A stretch of DNA of 27,100 bases from Armatimonadetes bacterium UBA5419 (lineage in GTDB: Bacteria > Armatimonadota > UBA10988): the NCBI GenBank assembly GCA_002409445.1, contig DHNJ01000111.1, positions 1 to 27,100 on the forward strand, in the 5' to 3' direction. The position numbers were made by a program, and so were the translations under genes. Below are positions 14,854-23,473 of this stretch, one piece after another. Position 1 is the first letter of the stretch; the number at the start of each line of letters is the position of its first letter. The notes under the pieces were generated by a model. It was not told the origin of the DNA, did no database searches, and was given only the letters and a program-made list of their open reading frames with translations.

Positions 14854-16182
14854 GTGGCTAAGATTACGTTCATCGGCGCCGGCAGCCTCGGGTTTACTCG
14901 CGGGCTGGTGCGCGACCTGTTGACCTTTCCCGCACTCGAAGACTCGACCATCGCCCTGATGGACATTGACGCTGAGCGCCTGGAGTTCTCCAAGCGGGCT
15001 TGCGAGCGCATTGTCAAGGAGGGCAACTACCCGGCCAAGGTCGAGGCGACGCTGGATCGCCGCGAGGCGCTCGAGGGGGCCGATGCGGTCTGCACGACGA
15101 TCCTCGCCGCGCCGCCGTCGGTCTGGCGCACGGATATCGAGATCCCCAAGCAGTACGGCGTCGACATCAACGTCGGCGACACGCGCGGCCCCGCGGGCGT
15201 TTTCCGCTTCCTGCGCACCGCGCCGCCGATGATGGATATCTGTCGCACGATGGAGGAGGTTTGTCCGGACGCGACGCTGCTGAACTACACCAACCCGATG
15301 GCCATGCTCTGTCGGCTGATGCAGTCCGAGACCAAGATCGTCTCCACTGGCCTCTGCCACAGCGTCCAGGGCACCGCCGGCATGCTCGCCAACTGGATCG
15401 GCGCGAGCATGGACGACGTGACCTACCTCTGCGCGGGCATCAACCACCAGGCCTTCTACCTCGACTTCAAGGTCAACGGCGAAGACGCCTACCCGCGGAT
15501 CCGCGCGGCGATGGAGCGGCCCGAGGTCTACAACGAGGAGCAGGTCCGCAACGAGATGTTCCTCCACCTCGGCTACTACGTGACCGAGAGCAGCGGCCAC
15601 AACTCCGAGTACAACGCCTGGTTCCGCAAGCGGCCCGACCTGATCGAGAAGTACTGCACCCACGGCACCGGCTGGAACCCCGGCCACTACGCCTACATCC
15701 TCAACGAGTACCTGCGGCGCGAGGACGACTGGAAGACGGACTTCCTGCGCTGGCTCGAGAGCCCCGATCCCATCAACCTCAAGCGCGGTCACGAGTACGC
15801 GGCGTACATCATCAACGCGCTGCATGGTGACAACACGATCTTCGAGTTCAACGGCAACGTGCGCAACTTCGGGCTGATCGACAACCTGCCCGAGGGCTGC
15901 TGCGTCGAGGTCCCGGTCTACGCCGACAAGCGCGGCCTCAACCCGGTCCACGTCGGCCCTCTGCCGCGCCAGCTGCAGGCGCTCGTCGCCCACAGCGCGA
16001 ACCTCGAAGAGATGGCCGTCGAGGCCGCGATCACCGGCGACCCGTCGCTGGTCTTCCACTCGATCCTGTTCGACCCGCTGACCATGGCCGTCTGCTCGAT
16101 GGCCGAGGCCCGCTCGATGGTCAAGGACATGTTCGAGGCCAACCGCGACCACCTGCCGCAGTTCTCGCACTTCGACATCTAG
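14854..16182 (+). CDS. GH4 family alpha-galactosidase/alpha-glucosidase (MelA-like)
   Basis: GTG 14854 has AAGGAG about 7 nt upstream and gives 442 aa, the usual GH4 length. The N-terminal Rossmann motif FIGAGSLGFT (6-15) binds NAD+, and DID at 37-39 fits the end of the second strand. LLNYTNPMAM (142-151), TGLCHSVQG with C168 and H169, and AGINHQAFYL with H198 are the family's substrate and Mn2+ ligands. GH4 enzymes work by transient NAD+ oxidation at C3 and an elimination step. The CHSVQG form resembles MelA-type alpha-galactosidases more than CHG-type alpha-glucosidases or 6-phospho-glycosidases, so an unphosphorylated alpha-galactoside is the likely substrate. It is probably cytoplasmic. 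Confidence 0.88.
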   Translation: MAKITFIGAGSLGFTRGLVRDLLTFPALEDSTIALMDIDAERLEFSKRACERIVKEGNYPAKVEATLDRREALEGADAVCTTILAAPPSVWRTDIEIPKQYGVDINVGDTRGPAGVFRFLRTAPPMMDICRTMEEVCPDATLLNYTNPMAMLCRLMQSETKIVSTGLCHSVQGTAGMLANWIGASMDDVTYLCAGINHQAFYLDFKVNGEDAYPRIRAAMERPEVYNEEQVRNEMFLHLGYYVTESSGHNSEYNAWFRKRPDLIEKYCTHGTGWNPGHYAYILNEYLRREDDWKTDFLRWLESPDPINLKRGHEYAAYIINALHGDNTIFEFNGNVRNFGLIDNLPEGCCVEVPVYADKRGLNPVHVGPLPRQLQALVAHSANLEEMAVEAAITGDPSLVFHSILFDPLTMAVCSMAEARSMVKDMFEANRDHLPQFSHFDI

Positions 16183-16203
16183 TCGACCGACCCAACGCAC
16201 TGG

Positions 16204-16234
16204 CCCGCGCACCCGTCACCCGACGGGGCGCGGG
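16204..16234. terminator. Terminator-like hairpin between convergent GH4 and SGNH genes
   Basis: CCCGCGC (16204-16210) and CCCGTC (16212-16217) pair with GACGGG (16222-16227) and GCGCGGG (16228-16234), giving 13 bp with one bulged A and a 4-nt loop. No T-tract follows on either side, so it may act with Rho or in both directions. Confidence 0.45.
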
Positions 16235-16241
16235 TCGCGCG

Positions 16242-17276
16242 TTACTGGGGTAGCGGCGGCGCGGCGGCGCGGCGGGCCAGCGCCGCGGCGAGTTCGTCGC
16301 GGACCGCCGCAGTGAACACTGCGGCGCCGTCGACATTGACATGGCTCTCGTCCAGGTAGTACTCGTACTTGCTCCACGAGGGATGGTGTAAGTCGATCAC
16401 CACCGCGTGCGGCGCGAACCGGGCGGCCAGAGCGCGCAGCGCCTCCTTGACGTCGGCATCGTCATCGTTCATGCCCCGCATGATGCGCGGCGGGATGACC
16501 AGCGCCAATAGCCGGCCGCGGCCGGCGGTCAGCGCCGCCAGCCGTTCGACGGTCGCCCAGCGCTCTGGGTCGATCGGTATGCTCTCAGCGGGCACCACGG
16601 TCGCGAGCCGTGCCAACTCCTCGCTCGGCGTCTTCATACCGGCGAGCGGCAGGAAGCCGTCGGGCTGCAGGTCGGGGAGCCCCTGCATCCAGAAGCCGGC
16701 AAACTCCAGGAAGCGCATCATCTGCAGGCCAGCACGCTCCAGCAAGCGTTGCTGGCCCAGCTGGCGCCGGATGACCGGCGAGCCCATAATCGACGTGGCA
16801 CCGGAGGTCAACGGCACCCGGCGCGTAGGGCCCCAGCCGTTACAGAAAACCGTGACCTCCGGCGCCCAGTCACGGAGGAAGGGCTCCGTCGTGTACGGCA
16901 GCACGCCGATGCCATTCGCATCCGTGGCCAGCGAGAGGCCAGTAGCGTCTGGGCCCAGAGCGCGCGCTAACTCGCTCGGGATGAGCCCGTGCTCCGCTGT
17001 CGAGTCGCCGATCAACAGGAGGTCTGGACCGCGACCCGTGGCTCGCATCTGCTCCAGCCGCTGCACGCGCAGGGCCTGCGCCGGCCGCCAGTAGCCCGGA
17101 TCGATGCCCGGCGGCAGGACCACTACTCGCACAAACACCTCTGTGCCCGCGACGACGGCGGCCACCATCAGCAGCGCCAACCACCAGTCGCGCGGGCGTC
17201 CCACGCGCCACTGGACACGCTCCCAGCCGCGCTTGGCAAGGGGCTCAGAACTGGAAATAGATGAATGGGACATCAC
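16242..17276 (-). CDS. Membrane-anchored SGNH-type protein, partner of the MBOAT acyltransferase
   Basis: This 344-aa protein has one N-terminal membrane helix at about 32-53 and an extracytoplasmic SGNH-like domain. LLLIGDST at 87-93 gives the candidate nucleophile S92, and DESHVN at 309-314 gives D309 and H312 of the Asp-x-x-His element. The arrangement is that of AlgJ/AlgX- or DltD-like proteins that move an acyl group from the MBOAT channel to a surface glycan. GTG 17276 has GGAG 8 nt upstream; ATG 17273 is equally possible. It overlaps the end of the MBOAT gene by 32 nt, so translation is coupled. The glycan acceptor is not evident. Confidence 0.75.
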   Translation of the reverse strand: MMSHSSISSSEPLAKRGWERVQWRVGRPRDWWLALLMVAAVVAGTEVFVRVVVLPPGIDPGYWRPAQALRVQRLEQMRATGRGPDLLLIGDSTAEHGLIPSELARALGPDATGLSLATDANGIGVLPYTTEPFLRDWAPEVTVFCNGWGPTRRVPLTSGATSIMGSPVIRRQLGQQRLLERAGLQMMRFLEFAGFWMQGLPDLQPDGFLPLAGMKTPSEELARLATVVPAESIPIDPERWATVERLAALTAGRGRLLALVIPPRIMRGMNDDDADVKEALRALAARFAPHAVVIDLHHPSWSKYEYYLDESHVNVDGAAVFTAAVRDELAAALARRAAAPPLPQ

Positions 17277-18687
17277 CTGCGCTGCTCCCCCAGATGATCA
17301 GGATAACCAACAGTATGCCGAACAGCAGACCGCGCCAGAAGGATGGCATCATCAAGATGTGGCGATCATCATCCTTTAGCCAGAACCACAAGTCCAGGCC
17401 AAAGAGCCAGACCACGGGCACCATCCGCTTGGGTTCGGTCCACGAGATCTGGGCCGCGGCGCTGCTGTGGACCAGGTTCACCAAATAGTCCCACGCGCCG
17501 TGGATCGTCTCCGCGCGGAAGAACACCCAGGCCAACGCCACGCAGTGGAAGGTGACCAGTACCGACACCAGGCGCCACAGCCGCTCCACCAAGCCAACTG
17601 CCCCCTCGCGCCCCGCCTCATCCCGGCGTCGCTTGCCGCCGGCGCCGAACAAGCGTCGGTGGAGCGCCAGGTAGCTACCATGCAGCACGCCCCAGACGAC
17701 GAACGTCCAGTTGGCGCCGTGCCACAGCCCACCCAGCAGCATCGTGACGAACAGATTCCAGTACGTCCGCCGTGTCCCCCGCCGGTTCCCGCCCAGTGAG
17801 ATGTACAGGTAGTCACGCAGCCACGTGGACAGCGAGATATGCCACCGCTCCCAGAACTCGCCCACCGATTTCGAGAAGTACGGCTGACGGAAGTTCAACA
17901 TGATCTGGAACCCCATCAGCCGCGCGCACCCGCGGGCGATGTCCGTATACCCCGAGAAATCGCCGTAGATCTGCAACGAGAACAGATAAATGCCCAGCAG
18001 GAGATCGCTGCGTGCATACGCCGCTGGGTCGTCGAACAGTTGCTGCACCACCGGGGCACACAGGTCGGCCACCGCCATCTTCTTGACCAGGCCGATCAGG
18101 ATCAGCCAGACTCCGTACTGGATGTCCGCGTAATCGATGGACCGCTCACGCCCAATCTGCGGCAGCATGTTCTGTGCCCGCTCGATCGGGCCGGCCTCCA
18201 GTTGCGGGAAGAAGGCAACGAAGACCGCGTAGTCGAGCGGATCGCGGCTCGGTGTGACCCGGCCTCGGTAGACGTCAATCGTGTAGGCCAGGCTCTGGAA
18301 CGTGTAGAACGAGACCCCGACCGGCAGGATGACGTTCAACAGGAACGGCGACAGCTCCCAGCCCAGAACGCCCATGAGACGGGCAAAGGAGATCGAGAAA
18401 AAGTCAAAGTACTTGAAGACGCCGAGGATGCCCAGACCGACCGAGAGGCCGAAGGTCAGCCAACGCCGCTTCACGCGAACGTCGGAGGCCTCGTGGATGC
18501 GGTGCGCGACGAAGTAGTCAACGACGGTGGTGATCCACAGCAAGATCAGGAAGCGCCAGTCCCACCAGCCGTAGAAGACATAGCCCGCAAGGAGCAGCCA
18601 GTAGTTTTGCCCGCGCCGGGGTAGCGACCAGTAGACCGCCAGCGTGATAACCAGAAAGGCCCCGAAGGTCCAGGTGTTGAACAGCAT
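17245..18687 (-). CDS. MBOAT family O-acyltransferase (AlgI-like)
   Basis: This 480-aa polytopic membrane protein begins MLFNTWTFGAFL, as AlgI-type MBOATs do. PVGVSFYTFQSLAYTIDVYRG (122-142), YGDFSGYTDIARG (241-253), the conserved RWHISLSTWLRDYLY (281-295) with H283, and GGLWHGANW (319-327) with catalytic H323 are all present. The family transfers acetyl or other acyl groups across the membrane to cell-surface polysaccharides. The overlapping SGNH gene downstream is the expected partner. The oxidoreductase gene upstream lies on the same strand, 62 nt away. No alginate or cellulose synthase is in the window, so the polymer is unknown. Confidence 0.9.
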   Translation of the reverse strand: MLFNTWTFGAFLVITLAVYWSLPRRGQNYWLLLAGYVFYGWWDWRFLILLWITTVVDYFVAHRIHEASDVRVKRRWLTFGLSVGLGILGVFKYFDFFSISFARLMGVLGWELSPFLLNVILPVGVSFYTFQSLAYTIDVYRGRVTPSRDPLDYAVFVAFFPQLEAGPIERAQNMLPQIGRERSIDYADIQYGVWLILIGLVKKMAVADLCAPVVQQLFDDPAAYARSDLLLGIYLFSLQIYGDFSGYTDIARGCARLMGFQIMLNFRQPYFSKSVGEFWERWHISLSTWLRDYLYISLGGNRRGTRRTYWNLFVTMLLGGLWHGANWTFVVWGVLHGSYLALHRRLFGAGGKRRRDEAGREGAVGLVERLWRLVSVLVTFHCVALAWVFFRAETIHGAWDYLVNLVHSSAAAQISWTEPKRMVPVVWLFGLDLWFWLKDDDRHILMMPSFWRGLLFGILLVILIIWGSSAGDVPFIYFQF

Positions 18688-18705
18688 CGGCGGCCGCCCC
18701 TCGCG

Positions 18706-18737
18706 GGATCATCGCGGTGATCCTGCGCGGTCGCAGG
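18706..18737 (-). other. Two overlapping small hairpins between the oxidoreductase and MBOAT genes
   Basis: GGATCA/TGATCC (18706-18711 with 18718-18723) and CCTGCG/CGCAGG (18722-18727 with 18732-18737) are perfect 6-bp stems that share two bases, so only one can form fully at a time. They fill much of the 62-nt gap and may attenuate readthrough or stabilise an mRNA end; there is no T-tract. Confidence 0.3.
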
Positions 18738-18749
18738 CTTCTCAGCCCC

Positions 18750-19835
18750 CTAGGCGAGCAAGCCTGTCGACCGGTCGCTCGTCGTCACGTTGGTCTTGCC
18801 CGCCGCGCGGAAGAGCCGCTCGTAGAGCCGGAGGACGTTCCGGCAGTGCTCCGGTGTAACCACCGGGTCGGCATGGCCGAGCACGGACTGCCGCAGGTTT
18901 TCGTAGAACGCCAGCCAGTTCCCCGGCAGCGCGGGAATCTCGCTGGTACCCTCGGCGTTGAACAGGTGGATCGCCCCCTCCGGCAGCGCCGCCTCCGGCG
19001 TCCCAGCGGCGACGCGGCCCGTGCGCGCGGTGATCGACTCTTGGGGGTCGATGCCCTCGATCCGCAGGCTACCGAGGCTGCCGTGCACCCGCCAGTGCGG
19101 CCGCTCGGTCCAGCTCTGCACCGAGACCGTGACCGTCACCCGCAGGCCGCCGTCGTAGCGCAGCGCTACATAGGCCTCGGTGTCGTTCTCGTTGCCCTCT
19201 TGCTTGTACTGTAGGTCGCAGAAGACGCGCTCGGGCTGGCTGCCGGCGAGTAGGACCACCTGGTCCATCAGGTGCGCACCCCAGTCGACCAACTGCCCGC
19301 CGAAATGCTCGGCCTGCGCGCGCCAGCGACGGTCCTCGCCCAACGCTCGCAGCGGCATCGAGGGCCGCGCCACGTTCACATCGATCGACCAGATTTCGCC
19401 CAGCAGGCCCTGCTTGAGCACGTCGAGCAGCGTCAACCAGTCGCTGTCCCAGCGGCGGTTGTGGAAGACGGTCAGCACCTGGCGGTTCAGCGCCGCGGCG
19501 CGGATCATCCGGTCCGCTTCGGCCACCGAGCGCGCCATGATCTTGTCGACGACCACCGACCGCCCTGCGCGCAACGCCGCGACCGCCTGCTCGCAGTGGA
19601 CGTCGTGCGGCGTCGCCAGCACGACCACGTCGACATCGCGGCGGCGCAGCAGCTCATTGAAGTCAGCAACGACCGCTGCCTCGGGGTTGTCCTCGCGCGC
19701 CTTCTGCGCCCGTTCCTCGTTGCGCACCATGACCGCGGCCACCCGCAGGCCCGGGGTCGCGTCGACCAAGGGTCGATGGAAAACTTGGCCCGCCAAACCG
19801 TAGCCCACAATCCCCACGCCAAGATCTCGTGCCAT
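18750..19835 (-). CDS. Gfo/Idh/MocA family NAD(P)-dependent oxidoreductase
   Basis: This 361-aa protein has an N-terminal Rossmann fold (GIVGYGLAGQVFH, 8-20) and VVLATPHDVH (71-80). VVVDKIMA replaces the usual EKP motif but keeps the lysine at K98. In the C-terminal domain, DWGAHLMDQ supplies D184 and H188, the family's catalytic pair. The family oxidises or reduces hydroxyls of sugars, inositols or related compounds. ATG 19835 has GGGAG about 8 nt upstream. It is first in a same-strand set with the MBOAT and SGNH genes, but the 62-nt gap holds hairpins, so co-transcription is only possible. Confidence 0.88.
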   Translation of the reverse strand: MARDLGVGIVGYGLAGQVFHRPLVDATPGLRVAAVMVRNEERAQKAREDNPEAAVVADFNELLRRRDVDVVVLATPHDVHCEQAVAALRAGRSVVVDKIMARSVAEADRMIRAAALNRQVLTVFHNRRWDSDWLTLLDVLKQGLLGEIWSIDVNVARPSMPLRALGEDRRWRAQAEHFGGQLVDWGAHLMDQVVLLAGSQPERVFCDLQYKQEGNENDTEAYVALRYDGGLRVTVTVSVQSWTERPHWRVHGSLGSLRIEGIDPQESITARTGRVAAGTPEAALPEGAIHLFNAEGTSEIPALPGNWLAFYENLRQSVLGHADPVVTPEHCRNVLRLYERLFRAAGKTNVTTSDRSTGLLA

Positions 19836-19944
19836 CTCCCTTGCTCCCTACCGCTCTAGTGTGCGGCATTGCGCCGCCCTTTTCAACCCCTACGCCGCGC
19901 GGCGCGCAGGTGTCGGGACTCGGAGGGTGTATTTGGCGGCATCG

Positions 19945-22503
19945 ATGGAGTACGCCATGTTCGCTGCTGGCTTGGCCCTGCTGCTCGGTGGCTGCGCGGT
20001 CGCCGCGCCCTTGACCGTTGCGGTCGAGACCGCCGCCGGCGTGCCACGCATCGTCGTCAACGGCGAGCCCGTGCGCGGCCGGGTCTTTTACGGCGGACCG
20101 ACCAACGTCCCCGTCCCCCTACCGGCCGAGGGCGGCCCGATCGTCGTCGAGTTCACCGCCCTCCACGAGGAGCGCGAACAGGCCACGATGCACCTGCGTT
20201 TCGGCGAGGGTGCCGGGCGCATTGTCCTGGACAACCTCGTCGTCACCGAGCTGTCCACCGGCCGCCAGGTCTTCGCCACCGACTTCGAGGACGGCGCGGC
20301 CGGCTTCGCTCGCCACTTCGAAGAGTGGCCGCGCGGCGCGGACAACACCGTAGCCAAGTCCGCGCTCGTCGCCGGCACCGGCCAGGCGGGCACGACCGGC
20401 CTAGTCATTGACCTCTCCGCCCCGCCGGGCACCGCCTTCTGGCCCGATTGGCACCTCTACGCGCCGTGGCTCGATCTGCGCCGCGGCGAACGCTACCGCG
20501 TCAGCCTCTGGGCCCAGGCCGACCCCGCCCGTGAGCTGCGCCTGGCCTTCTACCGCCCCGGCGAGCAGTTCGTCTTCATCGGCGGACCAGGCGACCACCA
20601 CTCCTCACAGATCCGTCACGCGGCCGACGCCGACGTCCCCTTCGTCTCCTTCCCCATCGGCACCCCTTGGCCGCGGCCCGGTGAGGAGGCCGACTACTCC
20701 GCGGTCGACGCGTCCTGCGAGACGATCCTCGCAGCTAACCCCAACGCCCTGCTCTGGCCCCGCCTCGGCCTCGACGCGCCGTTCTGGTGGCTCGAAGCCA
20801 ACCCCGACGAGGCCATGGTCTGGAGCGGTGGCGAGCACGTGCCCCACGCCGTCGTCGCCTCGCCCGTCTACCAGGCGGCGGCCCTCGACGCGCTGGACAA
20901 GCTCGTCCGCCACCTCGAGGCCCGCTTCCCCGACAGCCTCGCCGGCTACCATCCGTGCGGCCAGAACACCGGCGAATGGTTCTACGAGGACACCTGGGGA
21001 CCCGACCTGAACGGCTACGCACCGGCCGACCTGGCCGCCTACCGCGCCTGGAGCGGCGACCCGAACGCCACCGTACCCACGCCGGAGCAGCGGTTCGCCG
21101 CGCCGGGCGGCGTGCTGCGCGATCCGGCGACCGAGGCCAACATCGTCAACTTCACCCGCTTCCAGCAAGAGGCCATGGCCGACTTTGTCTGCGCCCAGGC
21201 GCGGGTCATCAAGCAGGCCACCGCGGGCCGCAAGCTGTCGATCATCTTCTACGGCTACGTCTACGAGTTTGGCGCCATCGCCACCGGCCCCGCCATCTCC
21301 GGCCATTACGCCCTGCGCCGCGCGCTCGACTGCCCCGACATCGACATCCTCTGCTCGCCCATCTCCTACCACGATCGGCAGCTGGGCGGCGGGGGGCTGT
21401 GCATGACCGCCGCCGAGTCGGTTGCCCTGGCCGGCAAGCTGTGGCTGGTCGAGGACGACACTCGCACCTACCTCGTCCGCAACACCGGCTTCCCGGGCGA
21501 TGTCGAGGGCGCCGACACCCAGGCCGATACGCGCAGCCTGCTGCAGCGCAACCTGGCCCACGAGCTGACCCGCAACATGGCCACCTGGTGGATGGACTTG
21601 GGCTCGGCCGGCTGGTACGACGACCCGGTCCTGTGGGCCGACATGAAGACTATCGAGCCGCTCGACCAGCTGCTGCTCGACCAGCCGACCGCCTTCCATC
21701 CGCAGATCGCCTCGGTCGTCGATGAGGAATCGGCGCTCTGGTTCGCCAACCGTGGGTGGGTGGCCTCGCGGCCGCTGATCTACGAGGCGCGCGCCGCGTT
21801 GAGCCGGCTCGGCGCGCCGTTCGGCCAGTACCTCCAGGACGACCTCGAGGCGGGCCGGGTGCCCGGCGAGCTGGTCATCCTGCACAACCCCTTCGTCACC
21901 ACCCCCGCCCGCCGCGCCGCCCTCCGCCGCGCGGCCGCCGGCCGCAGCGCCCTGTGGTGCTTCGCGCCGGGCTACCTCGAAGGCGACGGCCACAACCTGG
22001 CGGCGATGGCCGACCTGACCGGCTTCGACGTGCAGCCGCTGGCCGGCACGAGCACCGGCGTCACAACCACCGCCCAGGGCCTCGAACTGGGCGCCACCAA
22101 TCGCGCCTGGGCTCAGCTCAACGAGGTGACCCCGCGCTTCACAGTCGTCGACGCCCAGCCGGGTGAGGTCCTGGCGAGCTGGGCGGACGGAGCGCCCGCG
22201 GTCGCCCGCCGGCGCGTGGGTGATGGTTGGTCGATCTTCTGGGGCGTGCCCGGCTGGGACCTGGGCCTGCTGCGCGGCCTGGCGCGCGAGGCGGGCGTAC
22301 ACTTGTACACGGACACCCTCTGCCACATCTACGCCAACGGCCCGGTACTGGGCCTGCACGCCACAGCCGACGGCCCGGTGATGATCACGCTGCCGCGGGC
22401 GGCCCGCGTGCGCGACGCCCTGACCGGCGACGCAGTCGCCGACGGCACCGGCTTCGAGCTGGACCTGAAGCTGGGCGACACGCGCATCTACCGGCTGGAC
22501 TAA
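19945..22503 (+). CDS. Secreted GH42-like TIM-barrel glycosidase, putative
   Basis: The frame is open from 19861. I take ATG 19945 (852 aa), with ATG 19957 (GGAG 6 nt upstream) and TTG 19939 as alternatives. The start region is a hydrophobic secretion segment ending LLLGGCAVAAP, with a possible lipobox Cys at residue 17, though it lacks a basic N-terminus. Residues about 25-210 look like a beta-sandwich/carbohydrate-binding region. The middle resembles clan GH-A: ALLWPRLGLDAPFWWLEANPD, then GYHPCGQNTGEWFYED with candidate acid/base E344, and KLWLVEDDTRTY with candidate nucleophile E503. The C-terminal third resembles the GH42 trimerisation-type domain and a small beta domain. I recognise it as glycosidase-like but not as a defined family; substrate unknown. 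Confidence 0.7.
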   Translation: MEYAMFAAGLALLLGGCAVAAPLTVAVETAAGVPRIVVNGEPVRGRVFYGGPTNVPVPLPAEGGPIVVEFTALHEEREQATMHLRFGEGAGRIVLDNLVVTELSTGRQVFATDFEDGAAGFARHFEEWPRGADNTVAKSALVAGTGQAGTTGLVIDLSAPPGTAFWPDWHLYAPWLDLRRGERYRVSLWAQADPARELRLAFYRPGEQFVFIGGPGDHHSSQIRHAADADVPFVSFPIGTPWPRPGEEADYSAVDASCETILAANPNALLWPRLGLDAPFWWLEANPDEAMVWSGGEHVPHAVVASPVYQAAALDALDKLVRHLEARFPDSLAGYHPCGQNTGEWFYEDTWGPDLNGYAPADLAAYRAWSGDPNATVPTPEQRFAAPGGVLRDPATEANIVNFTRFQQEAMADFVCAQARVIKQATAGRKLSIIFYGYVYEFGAIATGPAISGHYALRRALDCPDIDILCSPISYHDRQLGGGGLCMTAAESVALAGKLWLVEDDTRTYLVRNTGFPGDVEGADTQADTRSLLQRNLAHELTRNMATWWMDLGSAGWYDDPVLWADMKTIEPLDQLLLDQPTAFHPQIASVVDEESALWFANRGWVASRPLIYEARAALSRLGAPFGQYLQDDLEAGRVPGELVILHNPFVTTPARRAALRRAAAGRSALWCFAPGYLEGDGHNLAAMADLTGFDVQPLAGTSTGVTTTAQGLELGATNRAWAQLNEVTPRFTVVDAQPGEVLASWADGAPAVARRRVGDGWSIFWGVPGWDLGLLRGLAREAGVHLYTDTLCHIYANGPVLGLHATADGPVMITLPRAARVRDALTGDAVADGTGFELDLKLGDTRIYRLD

Positions 22504-22605
22504 GCCTCGTCCGGGTCCGACGTGTAACTTGCTCGAGTGTAGCGACGTCCGGGTTGCCTAGGCGGTAGTCGCGGTCGTCTAAGTGACTCGATGGCCCACA
22601 GCGCA

Positions 22606-22621
22606 GGCGCATGCTTGCGCC
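22606..22621 (+). terminator. Small hairpin downstream of the GH42-like gene
   Basis: GGCGCA pairs with TGCGCC around a 4-nt loop, about 100 nt past the stop. There is no T-tract. The 185-nt gap 22504-22688 is otherwise unremarkable, apart from GCGACGTC occurring near 22543 and 22658; it probably holds the promoter for the next gene, which I cannot place with confidence. Confidence 0.25.
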
Positions 22622-22688
22622 GGGCAGACGTGCTACGATGATCGGAGACGTCCCAGCGACGTCGCATGAGTGCAAGGAGCATTGACCC

Positions 22689-23441
22689 ATGATGCGAAAG
22701 ACAGTTACTGCGCTAGTCCTGGTCCTCGGCTGCCTCGCGGCGGTCGCGCTGGCCCAGCAGGACCAGCCGGCGCCCGGCCAGGGCGGCCCGCGCTGGGGTG
22801 CCGACGGCCCGCGTGGCCAGATGATGCGCTTCCGCCGCCCGCCCGAGGGCGCGGTCGTCCTGATCGGCGCCGACCAGGCCAGCCTGACCGACAACTGGCT
22901 CCGCCGCGGCAGCGATGAGGCCACCGGCTGGACCATGGTTGACGGCGCCGCCGAGCCGACCGACAAGGCCGACGTCGTCAGCCGCCAGTCCTTCGGCGAT
23001 GGCTGGTACCACGTCGAGTTCCGCTGCCCCGTCGATGACCAGGGCAATGCCGTAACCGCCGGCAACGCGGGCATCGGCATCATGGGCCGCTATGAGGTCC
23101 AGATGTTCAACTCGCCCGACGAAGAGCCGAACGCGACCAACAACGCCAGCTTCTTCAGCCAGACCCCCGCGCTGCGCAACGCGTCGCGCCCGGCCGGCGA
23201 GTGGCAGTCCTTCGACATCTACTTCCGCGCCCCGCGGTTTGATGATCAGGGCAACGTCACCGAGCAGGCCCGCGCCACAGTGCTGCTGAACGGCGTCTTG
23301 GTCCAGAACAACCAGGACTTCTTCGGCCCGACCGGCATCCAGTACGGCGACTTCCCCGGCGAAGTGACCAGCGCGCCGATCGTTCTCCAGGGCAACCACG
23401 ACCCGGTCGCCATGCGCAACCTGTGGGTCCTGCCCTACTGA
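22689..23441 (+). CDS. Secreted DUF1080 (3-keto-disaccharide hydrolase-like) protein
   Basis: AAGGAG 9 nt upstream supports ATG 22689 (or the next codon, also ATG). The 250-aa product has a typical signal peptide (MMRKTVTALVLVLGCLAAVALAQ) with likely cleavage after ALA at 20-22. The mature part has the DUF1080 pattern: SLTDNWLRRGSDEATGWTMVDG, FGDGWYHVEFRCP, NAGIGIMGRYEVQMFNS, WQSFDIYFRAPRFDDQGNV and a closing IVLQGNHDPVAMRNLWV. Members are concanavalin-like beta-sandwiches, abundant in Planctomycetota and related groups, some acting on 3-keto-glycosides. Called from overall pattern; no catalytic residue is established here. A 32-nt gap separates it from the next gene. Confidence 0.85.
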   Translation: MMRKTVTALVLVLGCLAAVALAQQDQPAPGQGGPRWGADGPRGQMMRFRRPPEGAVVLIGADQASLTDNWLRRGSDEATGWTMVDGAAEPTDKADVVSRQSFGDGWYHVEFRCPVDDQGNAVTAGNAGIGIMGRYEVQMFNSPDEEPNATNNASFFSQTPALRNASRPAGEWQSFDIYFRAPRFDDQGNVTEQARATVLLNGVLVQNNQDFFGPTGIQYGDFPGEVTSAPIVLQGNHDPVAMRNLWVLPY

Positions 23442-23473
23442 CGTGACGCTCTAGCGCCCGTAAGGACTAGTCG

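Noticed and set aside
22504..22688. tRNA or small RNA in the gap before the DUF1080 gene
   Set aside because: No cloverleaf or sustained pairing was found; only a 6-bp hairpin and a short repeated GCGACGTC are visible.
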